A stretch of DNA of 23,170 bases from Clostridia bacterium (GTDB lineage Bacteria; Bacillota_A; Clostridia; Christensenellales; Aristaeellaceae). This document shows positions 7,120 through 15,089 of the stretch, piece after piece; position 1 is the stretch's first letter; each line of letters starts with the position of its first letter. The stretch lies in the NCBI GenBank assembly GCA_017530275.1, contig JAFXMP010000337.1, positions 1 to 23,170 on the forward strand. The letters run 5' to 3'. The translations under genes were made by a program, and so were the position numbers. The notes under the pieces were generated by a model that searched no databases, had not been told where the DNA came from, and saw nothing but the letters and a program-made list of their open reading frames with translations.

Positions 7120-9084
7120 ATGAGTCATTGGTGGAATCATTATCCGTGGCGGATGGTACAGACCAACCTGCGCCAGATCGACATGGAAAACATGAACGCA
7201 GAGGCCTACGCGCAGGAGCTACAGGACTTCGGCGCTACCACCGTGCTGCTCAATGCCGCAGGCATCATTGCCAGTTATGATACGAAACTGCCTTTCCAGC
7301 CAAAGAGCGATTATCTACATGGTGACAGCCTGCGGGACATGATCGACGCCTGCCACAAGCGCGGGATCAAAGTCATCTGCCGCACCGACTTTTCCAAGGT
7401 TCGCTATGAAATCTATGAGCAGCATCCCGAATGGGCTTATGTGAGCCCGGAGGGCAGCATTGCGAATTACAACGGATATGTGTCCGTTTGTCCCAACAGT
7501 GCGTATCAGCAGGAACGCAAGCTGGACATCATCCGGGAAGTGCTGAGCGATCTTCCTTTTGACGGGGTATTCTTCAACATGAGCAGCTTCATGGTGATGG
7601 ATTACAGCGGCGTTTATCATGGCCCCTGCCATTGCGAAAACTGCAAACGGCTGTTCCGGGAACAGTATGGCGAAGAAATCCCTATGCGGGACGATCCCCG
7701 CGATCCCGTCTATCGAAAATACATGTCCTTTAAAAACGCCTGCACCAAGGCGCACAAGGATAAGCTGAACGCCGTGATCCGTGAGATCAACCCTGAAATA
7801 GCAATCAACAGCCAGGATTACATCCGCACAGAATCTAATACCGATATTGGCCGCCCCCAATGGCTGTACAGCGCCAGCAGCAACGCCCGCCTGACCAGCG
7901 GCATGGAAAAAGTCCGTCCCACCGATAACGCCTGCGTGGATTTCATTGGTTTCCGCTATCGGGATATTTCGGTCAGCCCCCAGCTGATGCAGCTGCGTCA
8001 GTGGCAGAACCTGGCTAATTCCGGTTGTGTCAGTATGTATATCATGGGCACGCTGGGCAATCATCGGGATACCTCCGCTTTCGAGCCAACAGAAAAGGTA
8101 TTTGCCTTCCACGCGGCCCATGAGGATCTGTTCACACAAATGAAGTCGGCGGCAAAGACTGTGCTGGTGCGCAGCGGGATGCTGGCACGGGATGATCCTG
8201 AAGGCTACGGCTGGGTTCGGGTGCTAACAGAAAGCCATATCCCCTTTGATGAAATCAAAGCGACAGAGCTTGCGGACATCCGGCAGCTGGAAGGTAAAAA
8301 ACTGCTGATCCTGGGCGATCTGAAGGGAGCAAGTCCCAAGCTGCTTGCATTGGCGGATGAGTTTGCGCAGCAGGGCGGCGTGGTCATTTCCGCCGGGGAA
8401 ACCGGGCTAACAAAGGATGGATGCGCGCTGAAATGCGTGGGGATCACCGGCGTGATCAGCAGCGATCATGACCGCATGTCGTCCATGTACGAGATTCGGG
8501 AAGAAGATCAGGAGTATTTCCCGCATTGTCGGCTCACGCCTTATATCATGCCAGGTTCGGACATGGTGCGCTTTACCAGCGAAAGCGCCGCGAAAAAGTA
8601 TCTGCGCCTGATCCCGGAGCACCCCTTCGGGCCGCCGGAAATCTGCTATTATACCGATGTGACCGACGAGCCCGGAATAACAGTCATGCCATATGGCAAG
8701 GGCAAGGGGATTTATCTCCCCTTCAAGGCTGCCAGTATGTACTGGAAGGAAGGATACGCCAATACTTTTGCCTTCCTGCAGGATGTGCTTATCAGCTTGG
8801 CCAGAGCAGAAAGCATTGCGCCCGATCTGACCCCCATGGCAGAGATTACATTGAATTCTGTGGGCGAAAAAACACTGGTACAGATGGTCAATACCAGCGG
8901 CGTTTTCGGCAACAGCTATTACGACCCGCTGCCGATCCATGGTATTACCCTTTCTCTTCCCGCTGGCATCGGAAAACAGGCCAAAGCACTCAACGGCGGT
9001 CAAGTGTCCTGGGAAAACAAGGAAGGTAACCTGCTGATTCATCTGGATCAGCTGAATGATTACGAAGCCATTGTGATTGAATAA
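7120..9084 (+). CDS. GHL6-like putative glycoside hydrolase (paralogue A)
   Basis: A 654-residue cytoplasmic protein without signal peptide. Residues ~1-330 look like a TIM barrel of the hypothetical glycosyl hydrolase 6 type: WRMVQTNLRQID at the start, GIIASYDTK, then VICRTDFSK, and FDGVFFNMSSF with Asp148 at a strand end, a likely catalytic or substrate-binding residue. A Cys cluster CHCENC (170-175) follows, resembling the zinc-binding Cys motif of GH42 enzymes. Residues ~345-460 resemble a class I amidotransferase-like or beta-galactosidase trimerisation domain (KKLLILGDLKGAS, then GGVVISAGETG). The tail is a small beta domain. GGGGAGG precedes ATG 7120 and only 15 bases separate it from the dehydrogenase. 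Activity and substrate of this family are poorly known. It could also be a non-hydrolytic sugar-processing enzyme. Confidence 0.75.
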   Translation: MSHWWNHYPWRMVQTNLRQIDMENMNAEAYAQELQDFGATTVLLNAAGIIASYDTKLPFQPKSDYLHGDSLRDMIDACHKRGIKVICRTDFSKVRYEIYEQHPEWAYVSPEGSIANYNGYVSVCPNSAYQQERKLDIIREVLSDLPFDGVFFNMSSFMVMDYSGVYHGPCHCENCKRLFREQYGEEIPMRDDPRDPVYRKYMSFKNACTKAHKDKLNAVIREINPEIAINSQDYIRTESNTDIGRPQWLYSASSNARLTSGMEKVRPTDNACVDFIGFRYRDISVSPQLMQLRQWQNLANSGCVSMYIMGTLGNHRDTSAFEPTEKVFAFHAAHEDLFTQMKSAAKTVLVRSGMLARDDPEGYGWVRVLTESHIPFDEIKATELADIRQLEGKKLLILGDLKGASPKLLALADEFAQQGGVVISAGETGLTKDGCALKCVGITGVISSDHDRMSSMYEIREEDQEYFPHCRLTPYIMPGSDMVRFTSESAAKKYLRLIPEHPFGPPEICYYTDVTDEPGITVMPYGKGKGIYLPFKAASMYWKEGYANTFAFLQDVLISLARAESIAPDLTPMAEITLNSVGEKTLVQMVNTSGVFGNSYYDPLPIHGITLSLPAGIGKQAKALNGGQVSWENKEGNLLIHLDQLNDYEAIVIE

Positions 9085-9098
9085 AGGAGGAAAACAAA

Positions 9099-9983
9099 AT
9101 GAAAATCGCATTCATCGGTCTGGGAATCATGGGAAAGCCTATGGCGAAAAATCTGCTGAAAGCCGGTCACGAACTGCGCGTGTATGACCGTCATCCCGCT
9201 ACGCTGGAAGAAATGCAGGCGGCCGGTGCGGTCGTTTGCTCCTGCTCCGCTGAAACTGTGGAGGGTGTAGAAGTGGTAATCACCATGTTGCCCAACAGTC
9301 CTCATGTGAAGAGCGTCATGCTGGAGGACGACAAGCTGGCTGAAAAAATGCCCAAGACTGCCACCTTCATCGACTGCTCTTCCATCAATCCCGTGGCCTC
9401 CCGGGAAATCGCCGCGAAGCTGGCGGAATATGGCATTGACATGCTGGATGCTCCCGTGTCCGGCGGCCAGCCCAAGGCCGTGGACGGCACGCTGGCTTTC
9501 ATGGTAGGCGGCAAGGAAGAAGTGTTCAATAAATTCAAGGGTGTTCTGGAAGCCATGGGTTCTTCCGTGGTGCTGTGCGGCGACGTAGGCGCGGGTAATG
9601 TGACCAAGCTGTGCAATCAGACCATCGTGGCCGTGAACATCGCGGCACTGGCCGAAGCCCTGCAGATGGGCCAGATGTGCGGCGTGGAACCCGAAAAGAT
9701 TTTTCAGGCCATCAAGGGCGGTCTGGCTGGCAGCACGGTAATGAACGCCAAAGCGCCCATGATGATGGATCAGAACTTCCAGCCCGGCTTCCGCATTGAT
9801 CTGCACATCAAAGACCTGAGCAATGTTGTGGATGCGGCCAAGGCTGTGGACGCGCCTATTCCCCTCACGCAGTCCGTGCTGGAGATGATGAAGGTCCTGC
9901 ATCATGACGGTGATGGCAGCTGCGATCACAGTGCCTTGCTCAAATACTATCAGAAGCTGACCGGTGAAGTGCTGCATCACTGA
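9099..9983 (+). CDS. Beta-hydroxyacid dehydrogenase, GarR / 3-hydroxyisobutyrate dehydrogenase type
   Basis: A 294-residue NAD(P)-dependent oxidoreductase. It starts MKIAFIGLGIMGKPMAKNL with the nucleotide-binding GLGIMG (7-12), has the substrate-binding DAPVSGG at 117-123 and the catalytic Lys170 in GNVTKLCNQ. Together these define the beta-hydroxyacid dehydrogenase family. Closest by eye are tartronate semialdehyde reductases (2-hydroxy-3-oxopropionate reductase, GarR/GlxR), with 3-hydroxyisobutyrate dehydrogenase as the alternative. The gene follows paralogue A by 14 bases that carry AAAGGAGG. Its place between two GHL6-like genes and in an operon with a D-2-hydroxyacid dehydrogenase suggests the pathway handles an aldonic or uronic acid fragment or a C3 semialdehyde. 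The exact substrate cannot be read from sequence. Confidence 0.88.
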   Translation: MKIAFIGLGIMGKPMAKNLLKAGHELRVYDRHPATLEEMQAAGAVVCSCSAETVEGVEVVITMLPNSPHVKSVMLEDDKLAEKMPKTATFIDCSSINPVASREIAAKLAEYGIDMLDAPVSGGQPKAVDGTLAFMVGGKEEVFNKFKGVLEAMGSSVVLCGDVGAGNVTKLCNQTIVAVNIAALAEALQMGQMCGVEPEKIFQAIKGGLAGSTVMNAKAPMMMDQNFQPGFRIDLHIKDLSNVVDAAKAVDAPIPLTQSVLEMMKVLHHDGDGSCDHSALLKYYQKLTGEVLHH

Positions 9984-9999
9984 TTTACGGAATTGTCAT

Positions 10000-10025
10000 A
10001 GGGCGAAGCAGGAATGCTTCGCCCT
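10000..10025 (+). terminator. Strong hairpin between the reductase and GHL6-like paralogue B genes
   Basis: AGGGCGAAGC (10000-10009) and GCTTCGCCCT (10016-10025) form a perfect ten-pair stem with a six-base loop. It begins 17 bases after the reductase stop. The following bases (TATGCC) are not a T-run, so it is a poor intrinsic terminator. It may partly terminate or stabilise the upstream message, setting a lower level for the downstream gene. Confidence 0.55.
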
Positions 10026-10064
10026 TATGCCTTATCAAACAAGTTCGCAGAGGAGAACGGCAGA

Positions 10065-12005
10065 ATGAGCATCAGCAGAAAAAATTACTGGTGGCGGGAC
10101 GAGCCCTGGCGCATGGTACAAACCAACCTGCGGGAAATTGATATGGCCGATCTGGATGCGGAACAATATGTGGCCGAAATGAAAGCGTTTCACGCCACGA
10201 TCGCCATGATCAACGCGGGCGGGATCATTGCCAGCTATCCGACGAAGCTGGATTTTCAGTTTCAAAATCCTTGTCTGACGGGCGACAGCCTGGAGCGCGT
10301 GATCGAAGTCTGTCACCGTGAAAACATCCGCGTGATCGCCCGGTGCGATTTTTCCAAAATTCGCAGGGAGGTCTATGAGCAGCATCCGGAATGGGCTTTT
10401 CGTCAGACGAATGGCGAACCGATCCTTTACAACGGGGACGTCCACGCCTGCGTTTTAGGAGAGTATCAGCGCAAAAAGGCTTTTGAGATCCTGGATGAGA
10501 TGCTGACGAACTATGATTTTGACGGCGTCTTTTTGAACATGTCCGGCTTTATCAGCCAGGATTATTCCTATCGTTCCTACGGGCTCTGCCATTGCAAAGT
10601 CTGCGCGGAAAAATACCGGGAGTTCTGCGGTAAGCCGCTTCCCGACGCGCCGGATGAAACCTATATGGAATTCAAGCGGATCTATGAGAAAAAATGCCGC
10701 CATGAAATCACGCAGTTTATTGAAACAAGGTATCCTCACGTTTGCCTGCACCGGGACGTGGAACAGGGCGGATTCTGGCGTGCGGAAAGCAATACCGGCG
10801 TCAACCGTCCATCCGAGTGGCCCTACACCGCAGCGGAAAACGTTAAGCGTCTGCGGGGAAGCTATCCCATGACGCGGATTTCCAATACAACGGTGGATTA
10901 TATTGATTTCTCCAGCAGGCATTGCGCCATCTCGCCCGGTCAGCAATCCTACCGCATTGCCCAGAGCTTGTGCAGCGGCGGGGAAGCGGATTATTATATG
11001 ATTGGACGGGCTGATAATCATCAGGATAAAACCGGCTTTGCGCCTGTGCGGCGGATGTTCGCCCTGCATCAGGCCCATGAGGAGCTTTTCGCCCCCTCCC
11101 GCCGCCTTGTGGCCGATGTTCTGCTGGTTTACCCTACGCAGGAGGCCGCAGAGTATCGGGGATGGTTCCGCATGCTGACGGAAGCGCATATCCGCTTTTC
11201 CGTGGTCATGCAGGAAGAATTGCCCCGGCATCCGCTGGACGGTTACCGGGCAGTCATTCTGCCGGATGCTGCAAAAACCACGCAGGAAGAAGCGGCTCTC
11301 TTGAGGGCATACGTTCAAAACGGCGGCAGGCTTCTGGTGTCCGGGCGGTGTGACTTGAATTTCTTGGGGATGACCAACGCAAAAGAAATGCGGGAAAACA
11401 TCCGGGGCTCCTATCTGCTCTATGATGATGAGCAGGCGACCCGGCTGAATACTGGGCTTACCTTCCTGGACGACCTGTACTGCTTCCGCGACTATCGGGA
11501 GGAAACGAAGCTACATGGCAAACTGCTGCCGCCTCAGCCCTTCGGCGCGCCAGAGAGGTGCTATCCTGTGGAAGCACCCGTTGAGAACCAGCCCGCCTGG
11601 GCGGAGTGGCATGGACAGGTAACGATTCCCTGGTGTCCCGGCAAGCTCTATGATACCTACGGCTACCAGACCTCTGCCGCTTTGATGCGGGATGTGCTGA
11701 CGCAGGCGTGCGGCATTGCGCCGCTTCAAAGCGACCTGCCGCCCATGGCTCTGGTGAATGAATTTGTTTTGAAGGATGGCCGGACTGCCCTGTATATCGC
11801 CAATAATACCGGCTGCTTCTACAATACCTTTTTCCCCGCCGTGTCCCTTCCGATCTGCCGCGTGACGCTTCCTGAGCTTCGGGAAGAGAGCAAGGTTCGG
11901 GCGCAGATCGCGGGGATCGACCTGCCGGTGCGCAAAGACGAAAACGGAACGCTGTACGTTGAAACGCCGGGCATCGCGGAGATGGAGGTCATTACCATCG
12001 GCTAA
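10065..12005 (+). CDS. GHL6-like putative glycoside hydrolase (paralogue B)
   Basis: A 646-residue paralogue of the 7120-9084 product, collinear along its length. Shared landmarks are WRMVQTNLREID near the start, GGIIASYPTK, RCDFSKIRREVYEQHPEWA, FDGVFLNMSGF with Asp153, the Cys cluster CHCKVC (175-180) and SNTGVNRP. An amidotransferase-like or trimerisation segment follows (GYRAVILPDAAKT, then GGRLLVSGRCDL). The proteins diverge in the middle and at the C-terminus, so they probably differ in substrate or form a heteromer. ATG 10065 follows AGAGGAG with nine bases between; the frame is open back to 10014, but that region holds a hairpin and no ribosome binding site. Its stop overlaps the last four bases of the convergent AraC gene. 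There is no signal peptide. Confidence 0.74.
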   Translation: MSISRKNYWWRDEPWRMVQTNLREIDMADLDAEQYVAEMKAFHATIAMINAGGIIASYPTKLDFQFQNPCLTGDSLERVIEVCHRENIRVIARCDFSKIRREVYEQHPEWAFRQTNGEPILYNGDVHACVLGEYQRKKAFEILDEMLTNYDFDGVFLNMSGFISQDYSYRSYGLCHCKVCAEKYREFCGKPLPDAPDETYMEFKRIYEKKCRHEITQFIETRYPHVCLHRDVEQGGFWRAESNTGVNRPSEWPYTAAENVKRLRGSYPMTRISNTTVDYIDFSSRHCAISPGQQSYRIAQSLCSGGEADYYMIGRADNHQDKTGFAPVRRMFALHQAHEELFAPSRRLVADVLLVYPTQEAAEYRGWFRMLTEAHIRFSVVMQEELPRHPLDGYRAVILPDAAKTTQEEAALLRAYVQNGGRLLVSGRCDLNFLGMTNAKEMRENIRGSYLLYDDEQATRLNTGLTFLDDLYCFRDYREETKLHGKLLPPQPFGAPERCYPVEAPVENQPAWAEWHGQVTIPWCPGKLYDTYGYQTSAALMRDVLTQACGIAPLQSDLPPMALVNEFVLKDGRTALYIANNTGCFYNTFFPAVSLPICRVTLPELREESKVRAQIAGIDLPVRKDENGTLYVETPGIAEMEVITIG

Positions 12006-13177
12006 TCCATTTCACGCTGCCTTTCCAGATAGCGCGCCGGCGTTTGCCCGGTGACCTGACGGAATACGGTGCTGAAATAATTGGCGGACGAATAGCCCAG
12101 GGTAATGGCTGTCTGCGTGACGGTAGCCCCCGGCTGAAGCAGCATATATTTCCCTTCCGCTATTTTCCGTTCGTTGATATAGGTCGAAACGGTTTTCCCC
12201 GTGTTCTTCTTGAACATATTGCAAAGATAGCTCACGCTGACATGCAGCTGCTCCGCGATGCCTGTCGGCGTGATTTTTTCATGCAGATGCTTTTCGATCT
12301 GGCGCAGCACCCTTTGCACAAAAACATCGTTCGTCTGAATCATCTGCGCTTGCGCCGTGCGGGCGGTAAAATCGATCATCATCAGCTTAAACAGGCGTAC
12401 AATATCCCGATAGCCCTTTGCCTTGCCCAGCGTGGCCAGGTAGTGATCCGTCAATGATTCTGCCGCGGCTGGTGTCAGGCCGCCTAATACTGCCGCAGCG
12501 GCGGATGTTGCCAGCGTGAAAATGAATTTATCGTGCATTGCATCCACACTCGGAACTTGATTGGGAAGTCTGGCGAACATCACGCCCATTTTCCCAAAGT
12601 ATTCTTCCAGCTCGTCCACCTTACCGAAACGAATAGCATTCATCATCTGGCGGCCGAAAGTAAAACGATGAACGGAATAATCATCATACTCCGGCAATGC
12701 AGCGGTGGGCAACGGAAGCACAGGGGAAGATTTGGCGGGTTTGGGATATTGAACGTAATCCCAACGTTCTATGCTCTGGCCGAAGGCTTCGTACAGAATA
12801 TACTCCGCCATGCTTTGTGTTCGCGTTACATCACGGCAGGGAGTCGCACGAAGGCTCGCAATCAAATCATTGCTTTTTTCCACGGGTTGCGCCGCGTAGG
12901 CCAGGATGCTGCTGATGTTTTCATTGCTGATATTGAGCACGGGGGCTGGCCCCAGAAAAAGGTATCCATCCTGCAGCTGAATCAGGATAAAAACCACGTG
13001 TTCCTGGGAAACGGTAAAGGCTGCCGGTACGTCAGCTGACAGCAAAGCAGGCTCAATTGCTGTAAAACAGTTTCCTGGATCAGTATCTCCCAGCTTTTCC
13101 GAGCCCCCGAAGGAAACCCATTTCATAGGCGTCAGGCTGAAACGGAAAAATCTTTGTAATTTTTCCAGCGATTTCAT
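12002..13177 (-). CDS. AraC-family transcriptional regulator (second)
   Basis: A 391-residue regulator with the AraC DNA-binding domain in the last ~105 residues. HTH one is TPTGIAEQLHVSVSYLCNMF and HTH two is VTQTAITLGYSSANYFSTVF, followed by TGQTPARYLERQ. The first ~280 residues are a soluble sensor region I cannot assign; it differs from that of the first AraC protein, so the two probably read different signals. ATG 13177 has GGAGGG at 13185-13190 with seven bases between; a TTG upstream at 13192 is not needed. The gene is transcribed away from the sugar transporter operon and is probably its regulator. Its stop overlaps that of GHL6-like paralogue B by four bases. Confidence 0.9.
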   Translation of the reverse strand: MKSLEKLQRFFRFSLTPMKWVSFGGSEKLGDTDPGNCFTAIEPALLSADVPAAFTVSQEHVVFILIQLQDGYLFLGPAPVLNISNENISSILAYAAQPVEKSNDLIASLRATPCRDVTRTQSMAEYILYEAFGQSIERWDYVQYPKPAKSSPVLPLPTAALPEYDDYSVHRFTFGRQMMNAIRFGKVDELEEYFGKMGVMFARLPNQVPSVDAMHDKFIFTLATSAAAAVLGGLTPAAAESLTDHYLATLGKAKGYRDIVRLFKLMMIDFTARTAQAQMIQTNDVFVQRVLRQIEKHLHEKITPTGIAEQLHVSVSYLCNMFKKNTGKTVSTYINERKIAEGKYMLLQPGATVTQTAITLGYSSANYFSTVFRQVTGQTPARYLERQREMD

Positions 13178-13210
13178 CCCATATCCCTCCAAAATAAATA
13201 AATATAGTAT

Positions 13211-13239
13211 ATTTTATATCAATATATCAAATACGTCAA
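13211..13239 (-). promoter_or_regulatory. Sigma-A promoter for the second AraC gene
   Basis: On the minus strand TTGACG (13234-13239), a 17-base spacer and TAAAAT (13211-13216) match the sigma-A consensus at five of six bases each. The region is very AT-rich, so some caution applies. Confidence 0.65.
13216..13230. repeat. Short direct repeat ATATCAA in the AraC/transporter control region
   Basis: ATATCAA occurs at 13216-13222 and 13224-13230, an eight-base period, inside the AraC promoter and upstream of the transporter -10 box. ATATCAAA also occurs at 6005-6012 in the other AraC control region. Spaced direct repeats are typical of AraC binding sites, but AT-rich DNA makes chance matches common. 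Confidence 0.3.
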
Positions 13240-13253
13240 TGCTGTTATTTCAA

Positions 13254-13259
13254 TATAAT
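13254..13259 (+). promoter_or_regulatory. -10 box of the transporter operon, without a recognisable -35
   Basis: A perfect TATAAT lies 61 bases before ATG 13321. At 16-18 bases upstream the sequence (about 13230-13237, AATACGTC) has no TTGACA-like box and overlaps the -35 of the divergent AraC promoter. This suggests dependence on an activator, probably the divergent AraC protein. Confidence 0.5.
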
Positions 13260-13320
13260 AAGATCAGCAAGAAAGCTGTTCCTGTATTCCCATCTGACGA
13301 CAGCAAAGGAGGCTGCAAGC

Positions 13321-15084
13321 ATGATGAAACGAATGATCGGTATCCTGGCCGCGCTGGTTCTGCTGTGCGGGTTGGTCCCCGCAGGCTGCGCGGAGGAAAC
13401 GGTGACCTTCTCCTGGTGGATTCCCCGCAACGAGGATACGTCCTACTACGACAACTACCGCCAAAATCCCGTGATCCAGTATCTGCTGGAAACCCGCACT
13501 TATGCCGGCAAAAAGCTGGAGCTGGAATTCCAGGCCGGCATTTCAGGATCGGAGCGGGAAAACTTCAGCAACATGCTGTCCACCGAATCCCTGACAGACG
13601 TATTTAATCTGGCTTACTGTGACTACACGGCGGAAACGCTGCTGGAAGACGGCTATATCATGGATCTGACTGAGCTGATCCAGCAGTATATGCCCAATTA
13701 CATGGCCCTGATTGAAAACGATCCGGAACTGGCCAGCTTTGCTTACAGCTATGTGGACGGCGAAAAGCGGCTGCTGACCATCATGTCCATGGATGAAATC
13801 CCGGCTGATCCCTTCGAGGGCTTTTGCTACCGTCGGGACTGGATCGCCAAATACGGCAAAAATCCCGTGACAGGCGAACCTTTTACATACAACTATGATG
13901 AAAACGGCAACATGCAGGATGATGTCGTTTTCCCCAGCGGAGGCACGTATCCGATCTACATTTCCGACTGGGAGTGGATGTTCGGCATCTTTACCGAGGC
14001 AATGCAGGCTCTTGGCATTCAGAACAGTTACTGCATCAGCATCTATTATCAGGGCTTCAATCAGGCGGGGGACATGTTCAGCCCGTTTGGGGGCGGCGGT
14101 CCCAACTGGTATCGGGATCAGAACGGCAACGCGGCTTTCGGCGCGACCTCGGAGGCGATGAGAGCCTATCTGCGCTGCATGAATACCTGGTATAAAAATG
14201 GCTGGCTGGACAAGGCGTTCGCCCAGCGCTCCGGCGATATGTTTTTTGCCATCAATTCCACCGCGGTCCATCAAGGCGCTGTTCCCATGTGGCAAGGCCG
14301 CCAGGCGGAAGTCGGAAATCAGATGGATATGCACGATGGCGGGCTGACAGAAGGTATCTGGGTATGCGGAGCGCCGCAGCCGATCAACGACGTTTACGGT
14401 GACGATTCGGTCAAAGGCGTGCAGCCTTATACTTTCTTTACCTATTGCCGTGCGAATGACGGCATTGCCATCAATAAAAACGCCGCAAAGAAAGACCTGG
14501 CTGTGCTGCTGTCATTCATCGACCAGCTCTATTCCTTCGAAGGCGCCTGCATTCATTCCGTGGGCCTTTCCAAGGAAATCCTGGAAGCGTCCGGAAAGGA
14601 TACGCCCTGGTATCAGACCATGGCCAAATTCGGGCTGACAGAGGGCATCTACGAGCTGCAGGAAGAAAACGGGGAAACCTATATCTACCACAATAAAAAG
14701 GTTGATACACTGCTGCTCAACGCCATGATGCTCAATCGGGTCAGCGGGTACAGGTATAACAATCATTTCCGTTATTCGGAGGCGTTCCGTCCCGCCGTGT
14801 TGACGGAGGCGATTGCACTGTGGCGGCTTTACACCGGCACGGGCTATCTGCAAAGCAACGTAACGAATCTGATCTCCGCCAAGGACAGCAGCAAACTGTC
14901 CAAGATCAAAAACAATGTGGTGACCTATATGAGTCAGAACGTCCCCAAGTTCATCCTGGGGCAGAAGGGCTTCGATATCGACAATGACACCGATTGGAAA
15001 AACTTCTGCAAAACCATCGAAAAATATGGCGTGGATAAGGTAACAAAAATGTATCAAGAGGCCCTGGATACGCTTGCGAGGTGA
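13321..15084 (+). CDS. ABC transporter substrate-binding protein (carbohydrate, LipO/YtcQ-like)
   Basis: A 587-residue exported binding protein, larger than the usual ~430 and like those that work with LplB/YtcP permeases on oligosaccharides. The signal region is MMKRMIGILAALVLLCGLVP followed by AGCAEE. Cys23 could be the lipid-attached Cys, but Pro stands at -3 where Leu is usual; cleavage by signal peptidase I after AGCA is the alternative. The mature part has the aromatic-rich, two-lobe character of the family (TFSWWIPRNEDTSYYDNY, then YISDWEWMFGIF). AAAGGAGG at 13305-13312 is eight bases before the ATG. It is first in the transporter operon, so it sets the ligand, probably an oligosaccharide later cut by the GHL6-like or GH3 enzymes (inferred). 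Confidence 0.88.
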   Translation: MMKRMIGILAALVLLCGLVPAGCAEETVTFSWWIPRNEDTSYYDNYRQNPVIQYLLETRTYAGKKLELEFQAGISGSERENFSNMLSTESLTDVFNLAYCDYTAETLLEDGYIMDLTELIQQYMPNYMALIENDPELASFAYSYVDGEKRLLTIMSMDEIPADPFEGFCYRRDWIAKYGKNPVTGEPFTYNYDENGNMQDDVVFPSGGTYPIYISDWEWMFGIFTEAMQALGIQNSYCISIYYQGFNQAGDMFSPFGGGGPNWYRDQNGNAAFGATSEAMRAYLRCMNTWYKNGWLDKAFAQRSGDMFFAINSTAVHQGAVPMWQGRQAEVGNQMDMHDGGLTEGIWVCGAPQPINDVYGDDSVKGVQPYTFFTYCRANDGIAINKNAAKKDLAVLLSFIDQLYSFEGACIHSVGLSKEILEASGKDTPWYQTMAKFGLTEGIYELQEENGETYIYHNKKVDTLLLNAMMLNRVSGYRYNNHFRYSEAFRPAVLTEAIALWRLYTGTGYLQSNVTNLISAKDSSKLSKIKNNVVTYMSQNVPKFILGQKGFDIDNDTDWKNFCKTIEKYGVDKVTKMYQEALDTLAR

Positions 15085-15089
15085 GCGCA

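Noticed and set aside
10014..10064. Longer N-terminus of GHL6-like paralogue B
   Set aside because: It begins inside the hairpin and lacks a ribosome binding site; ATG 10065 has AGAGGAG and aligns with paralogue A.
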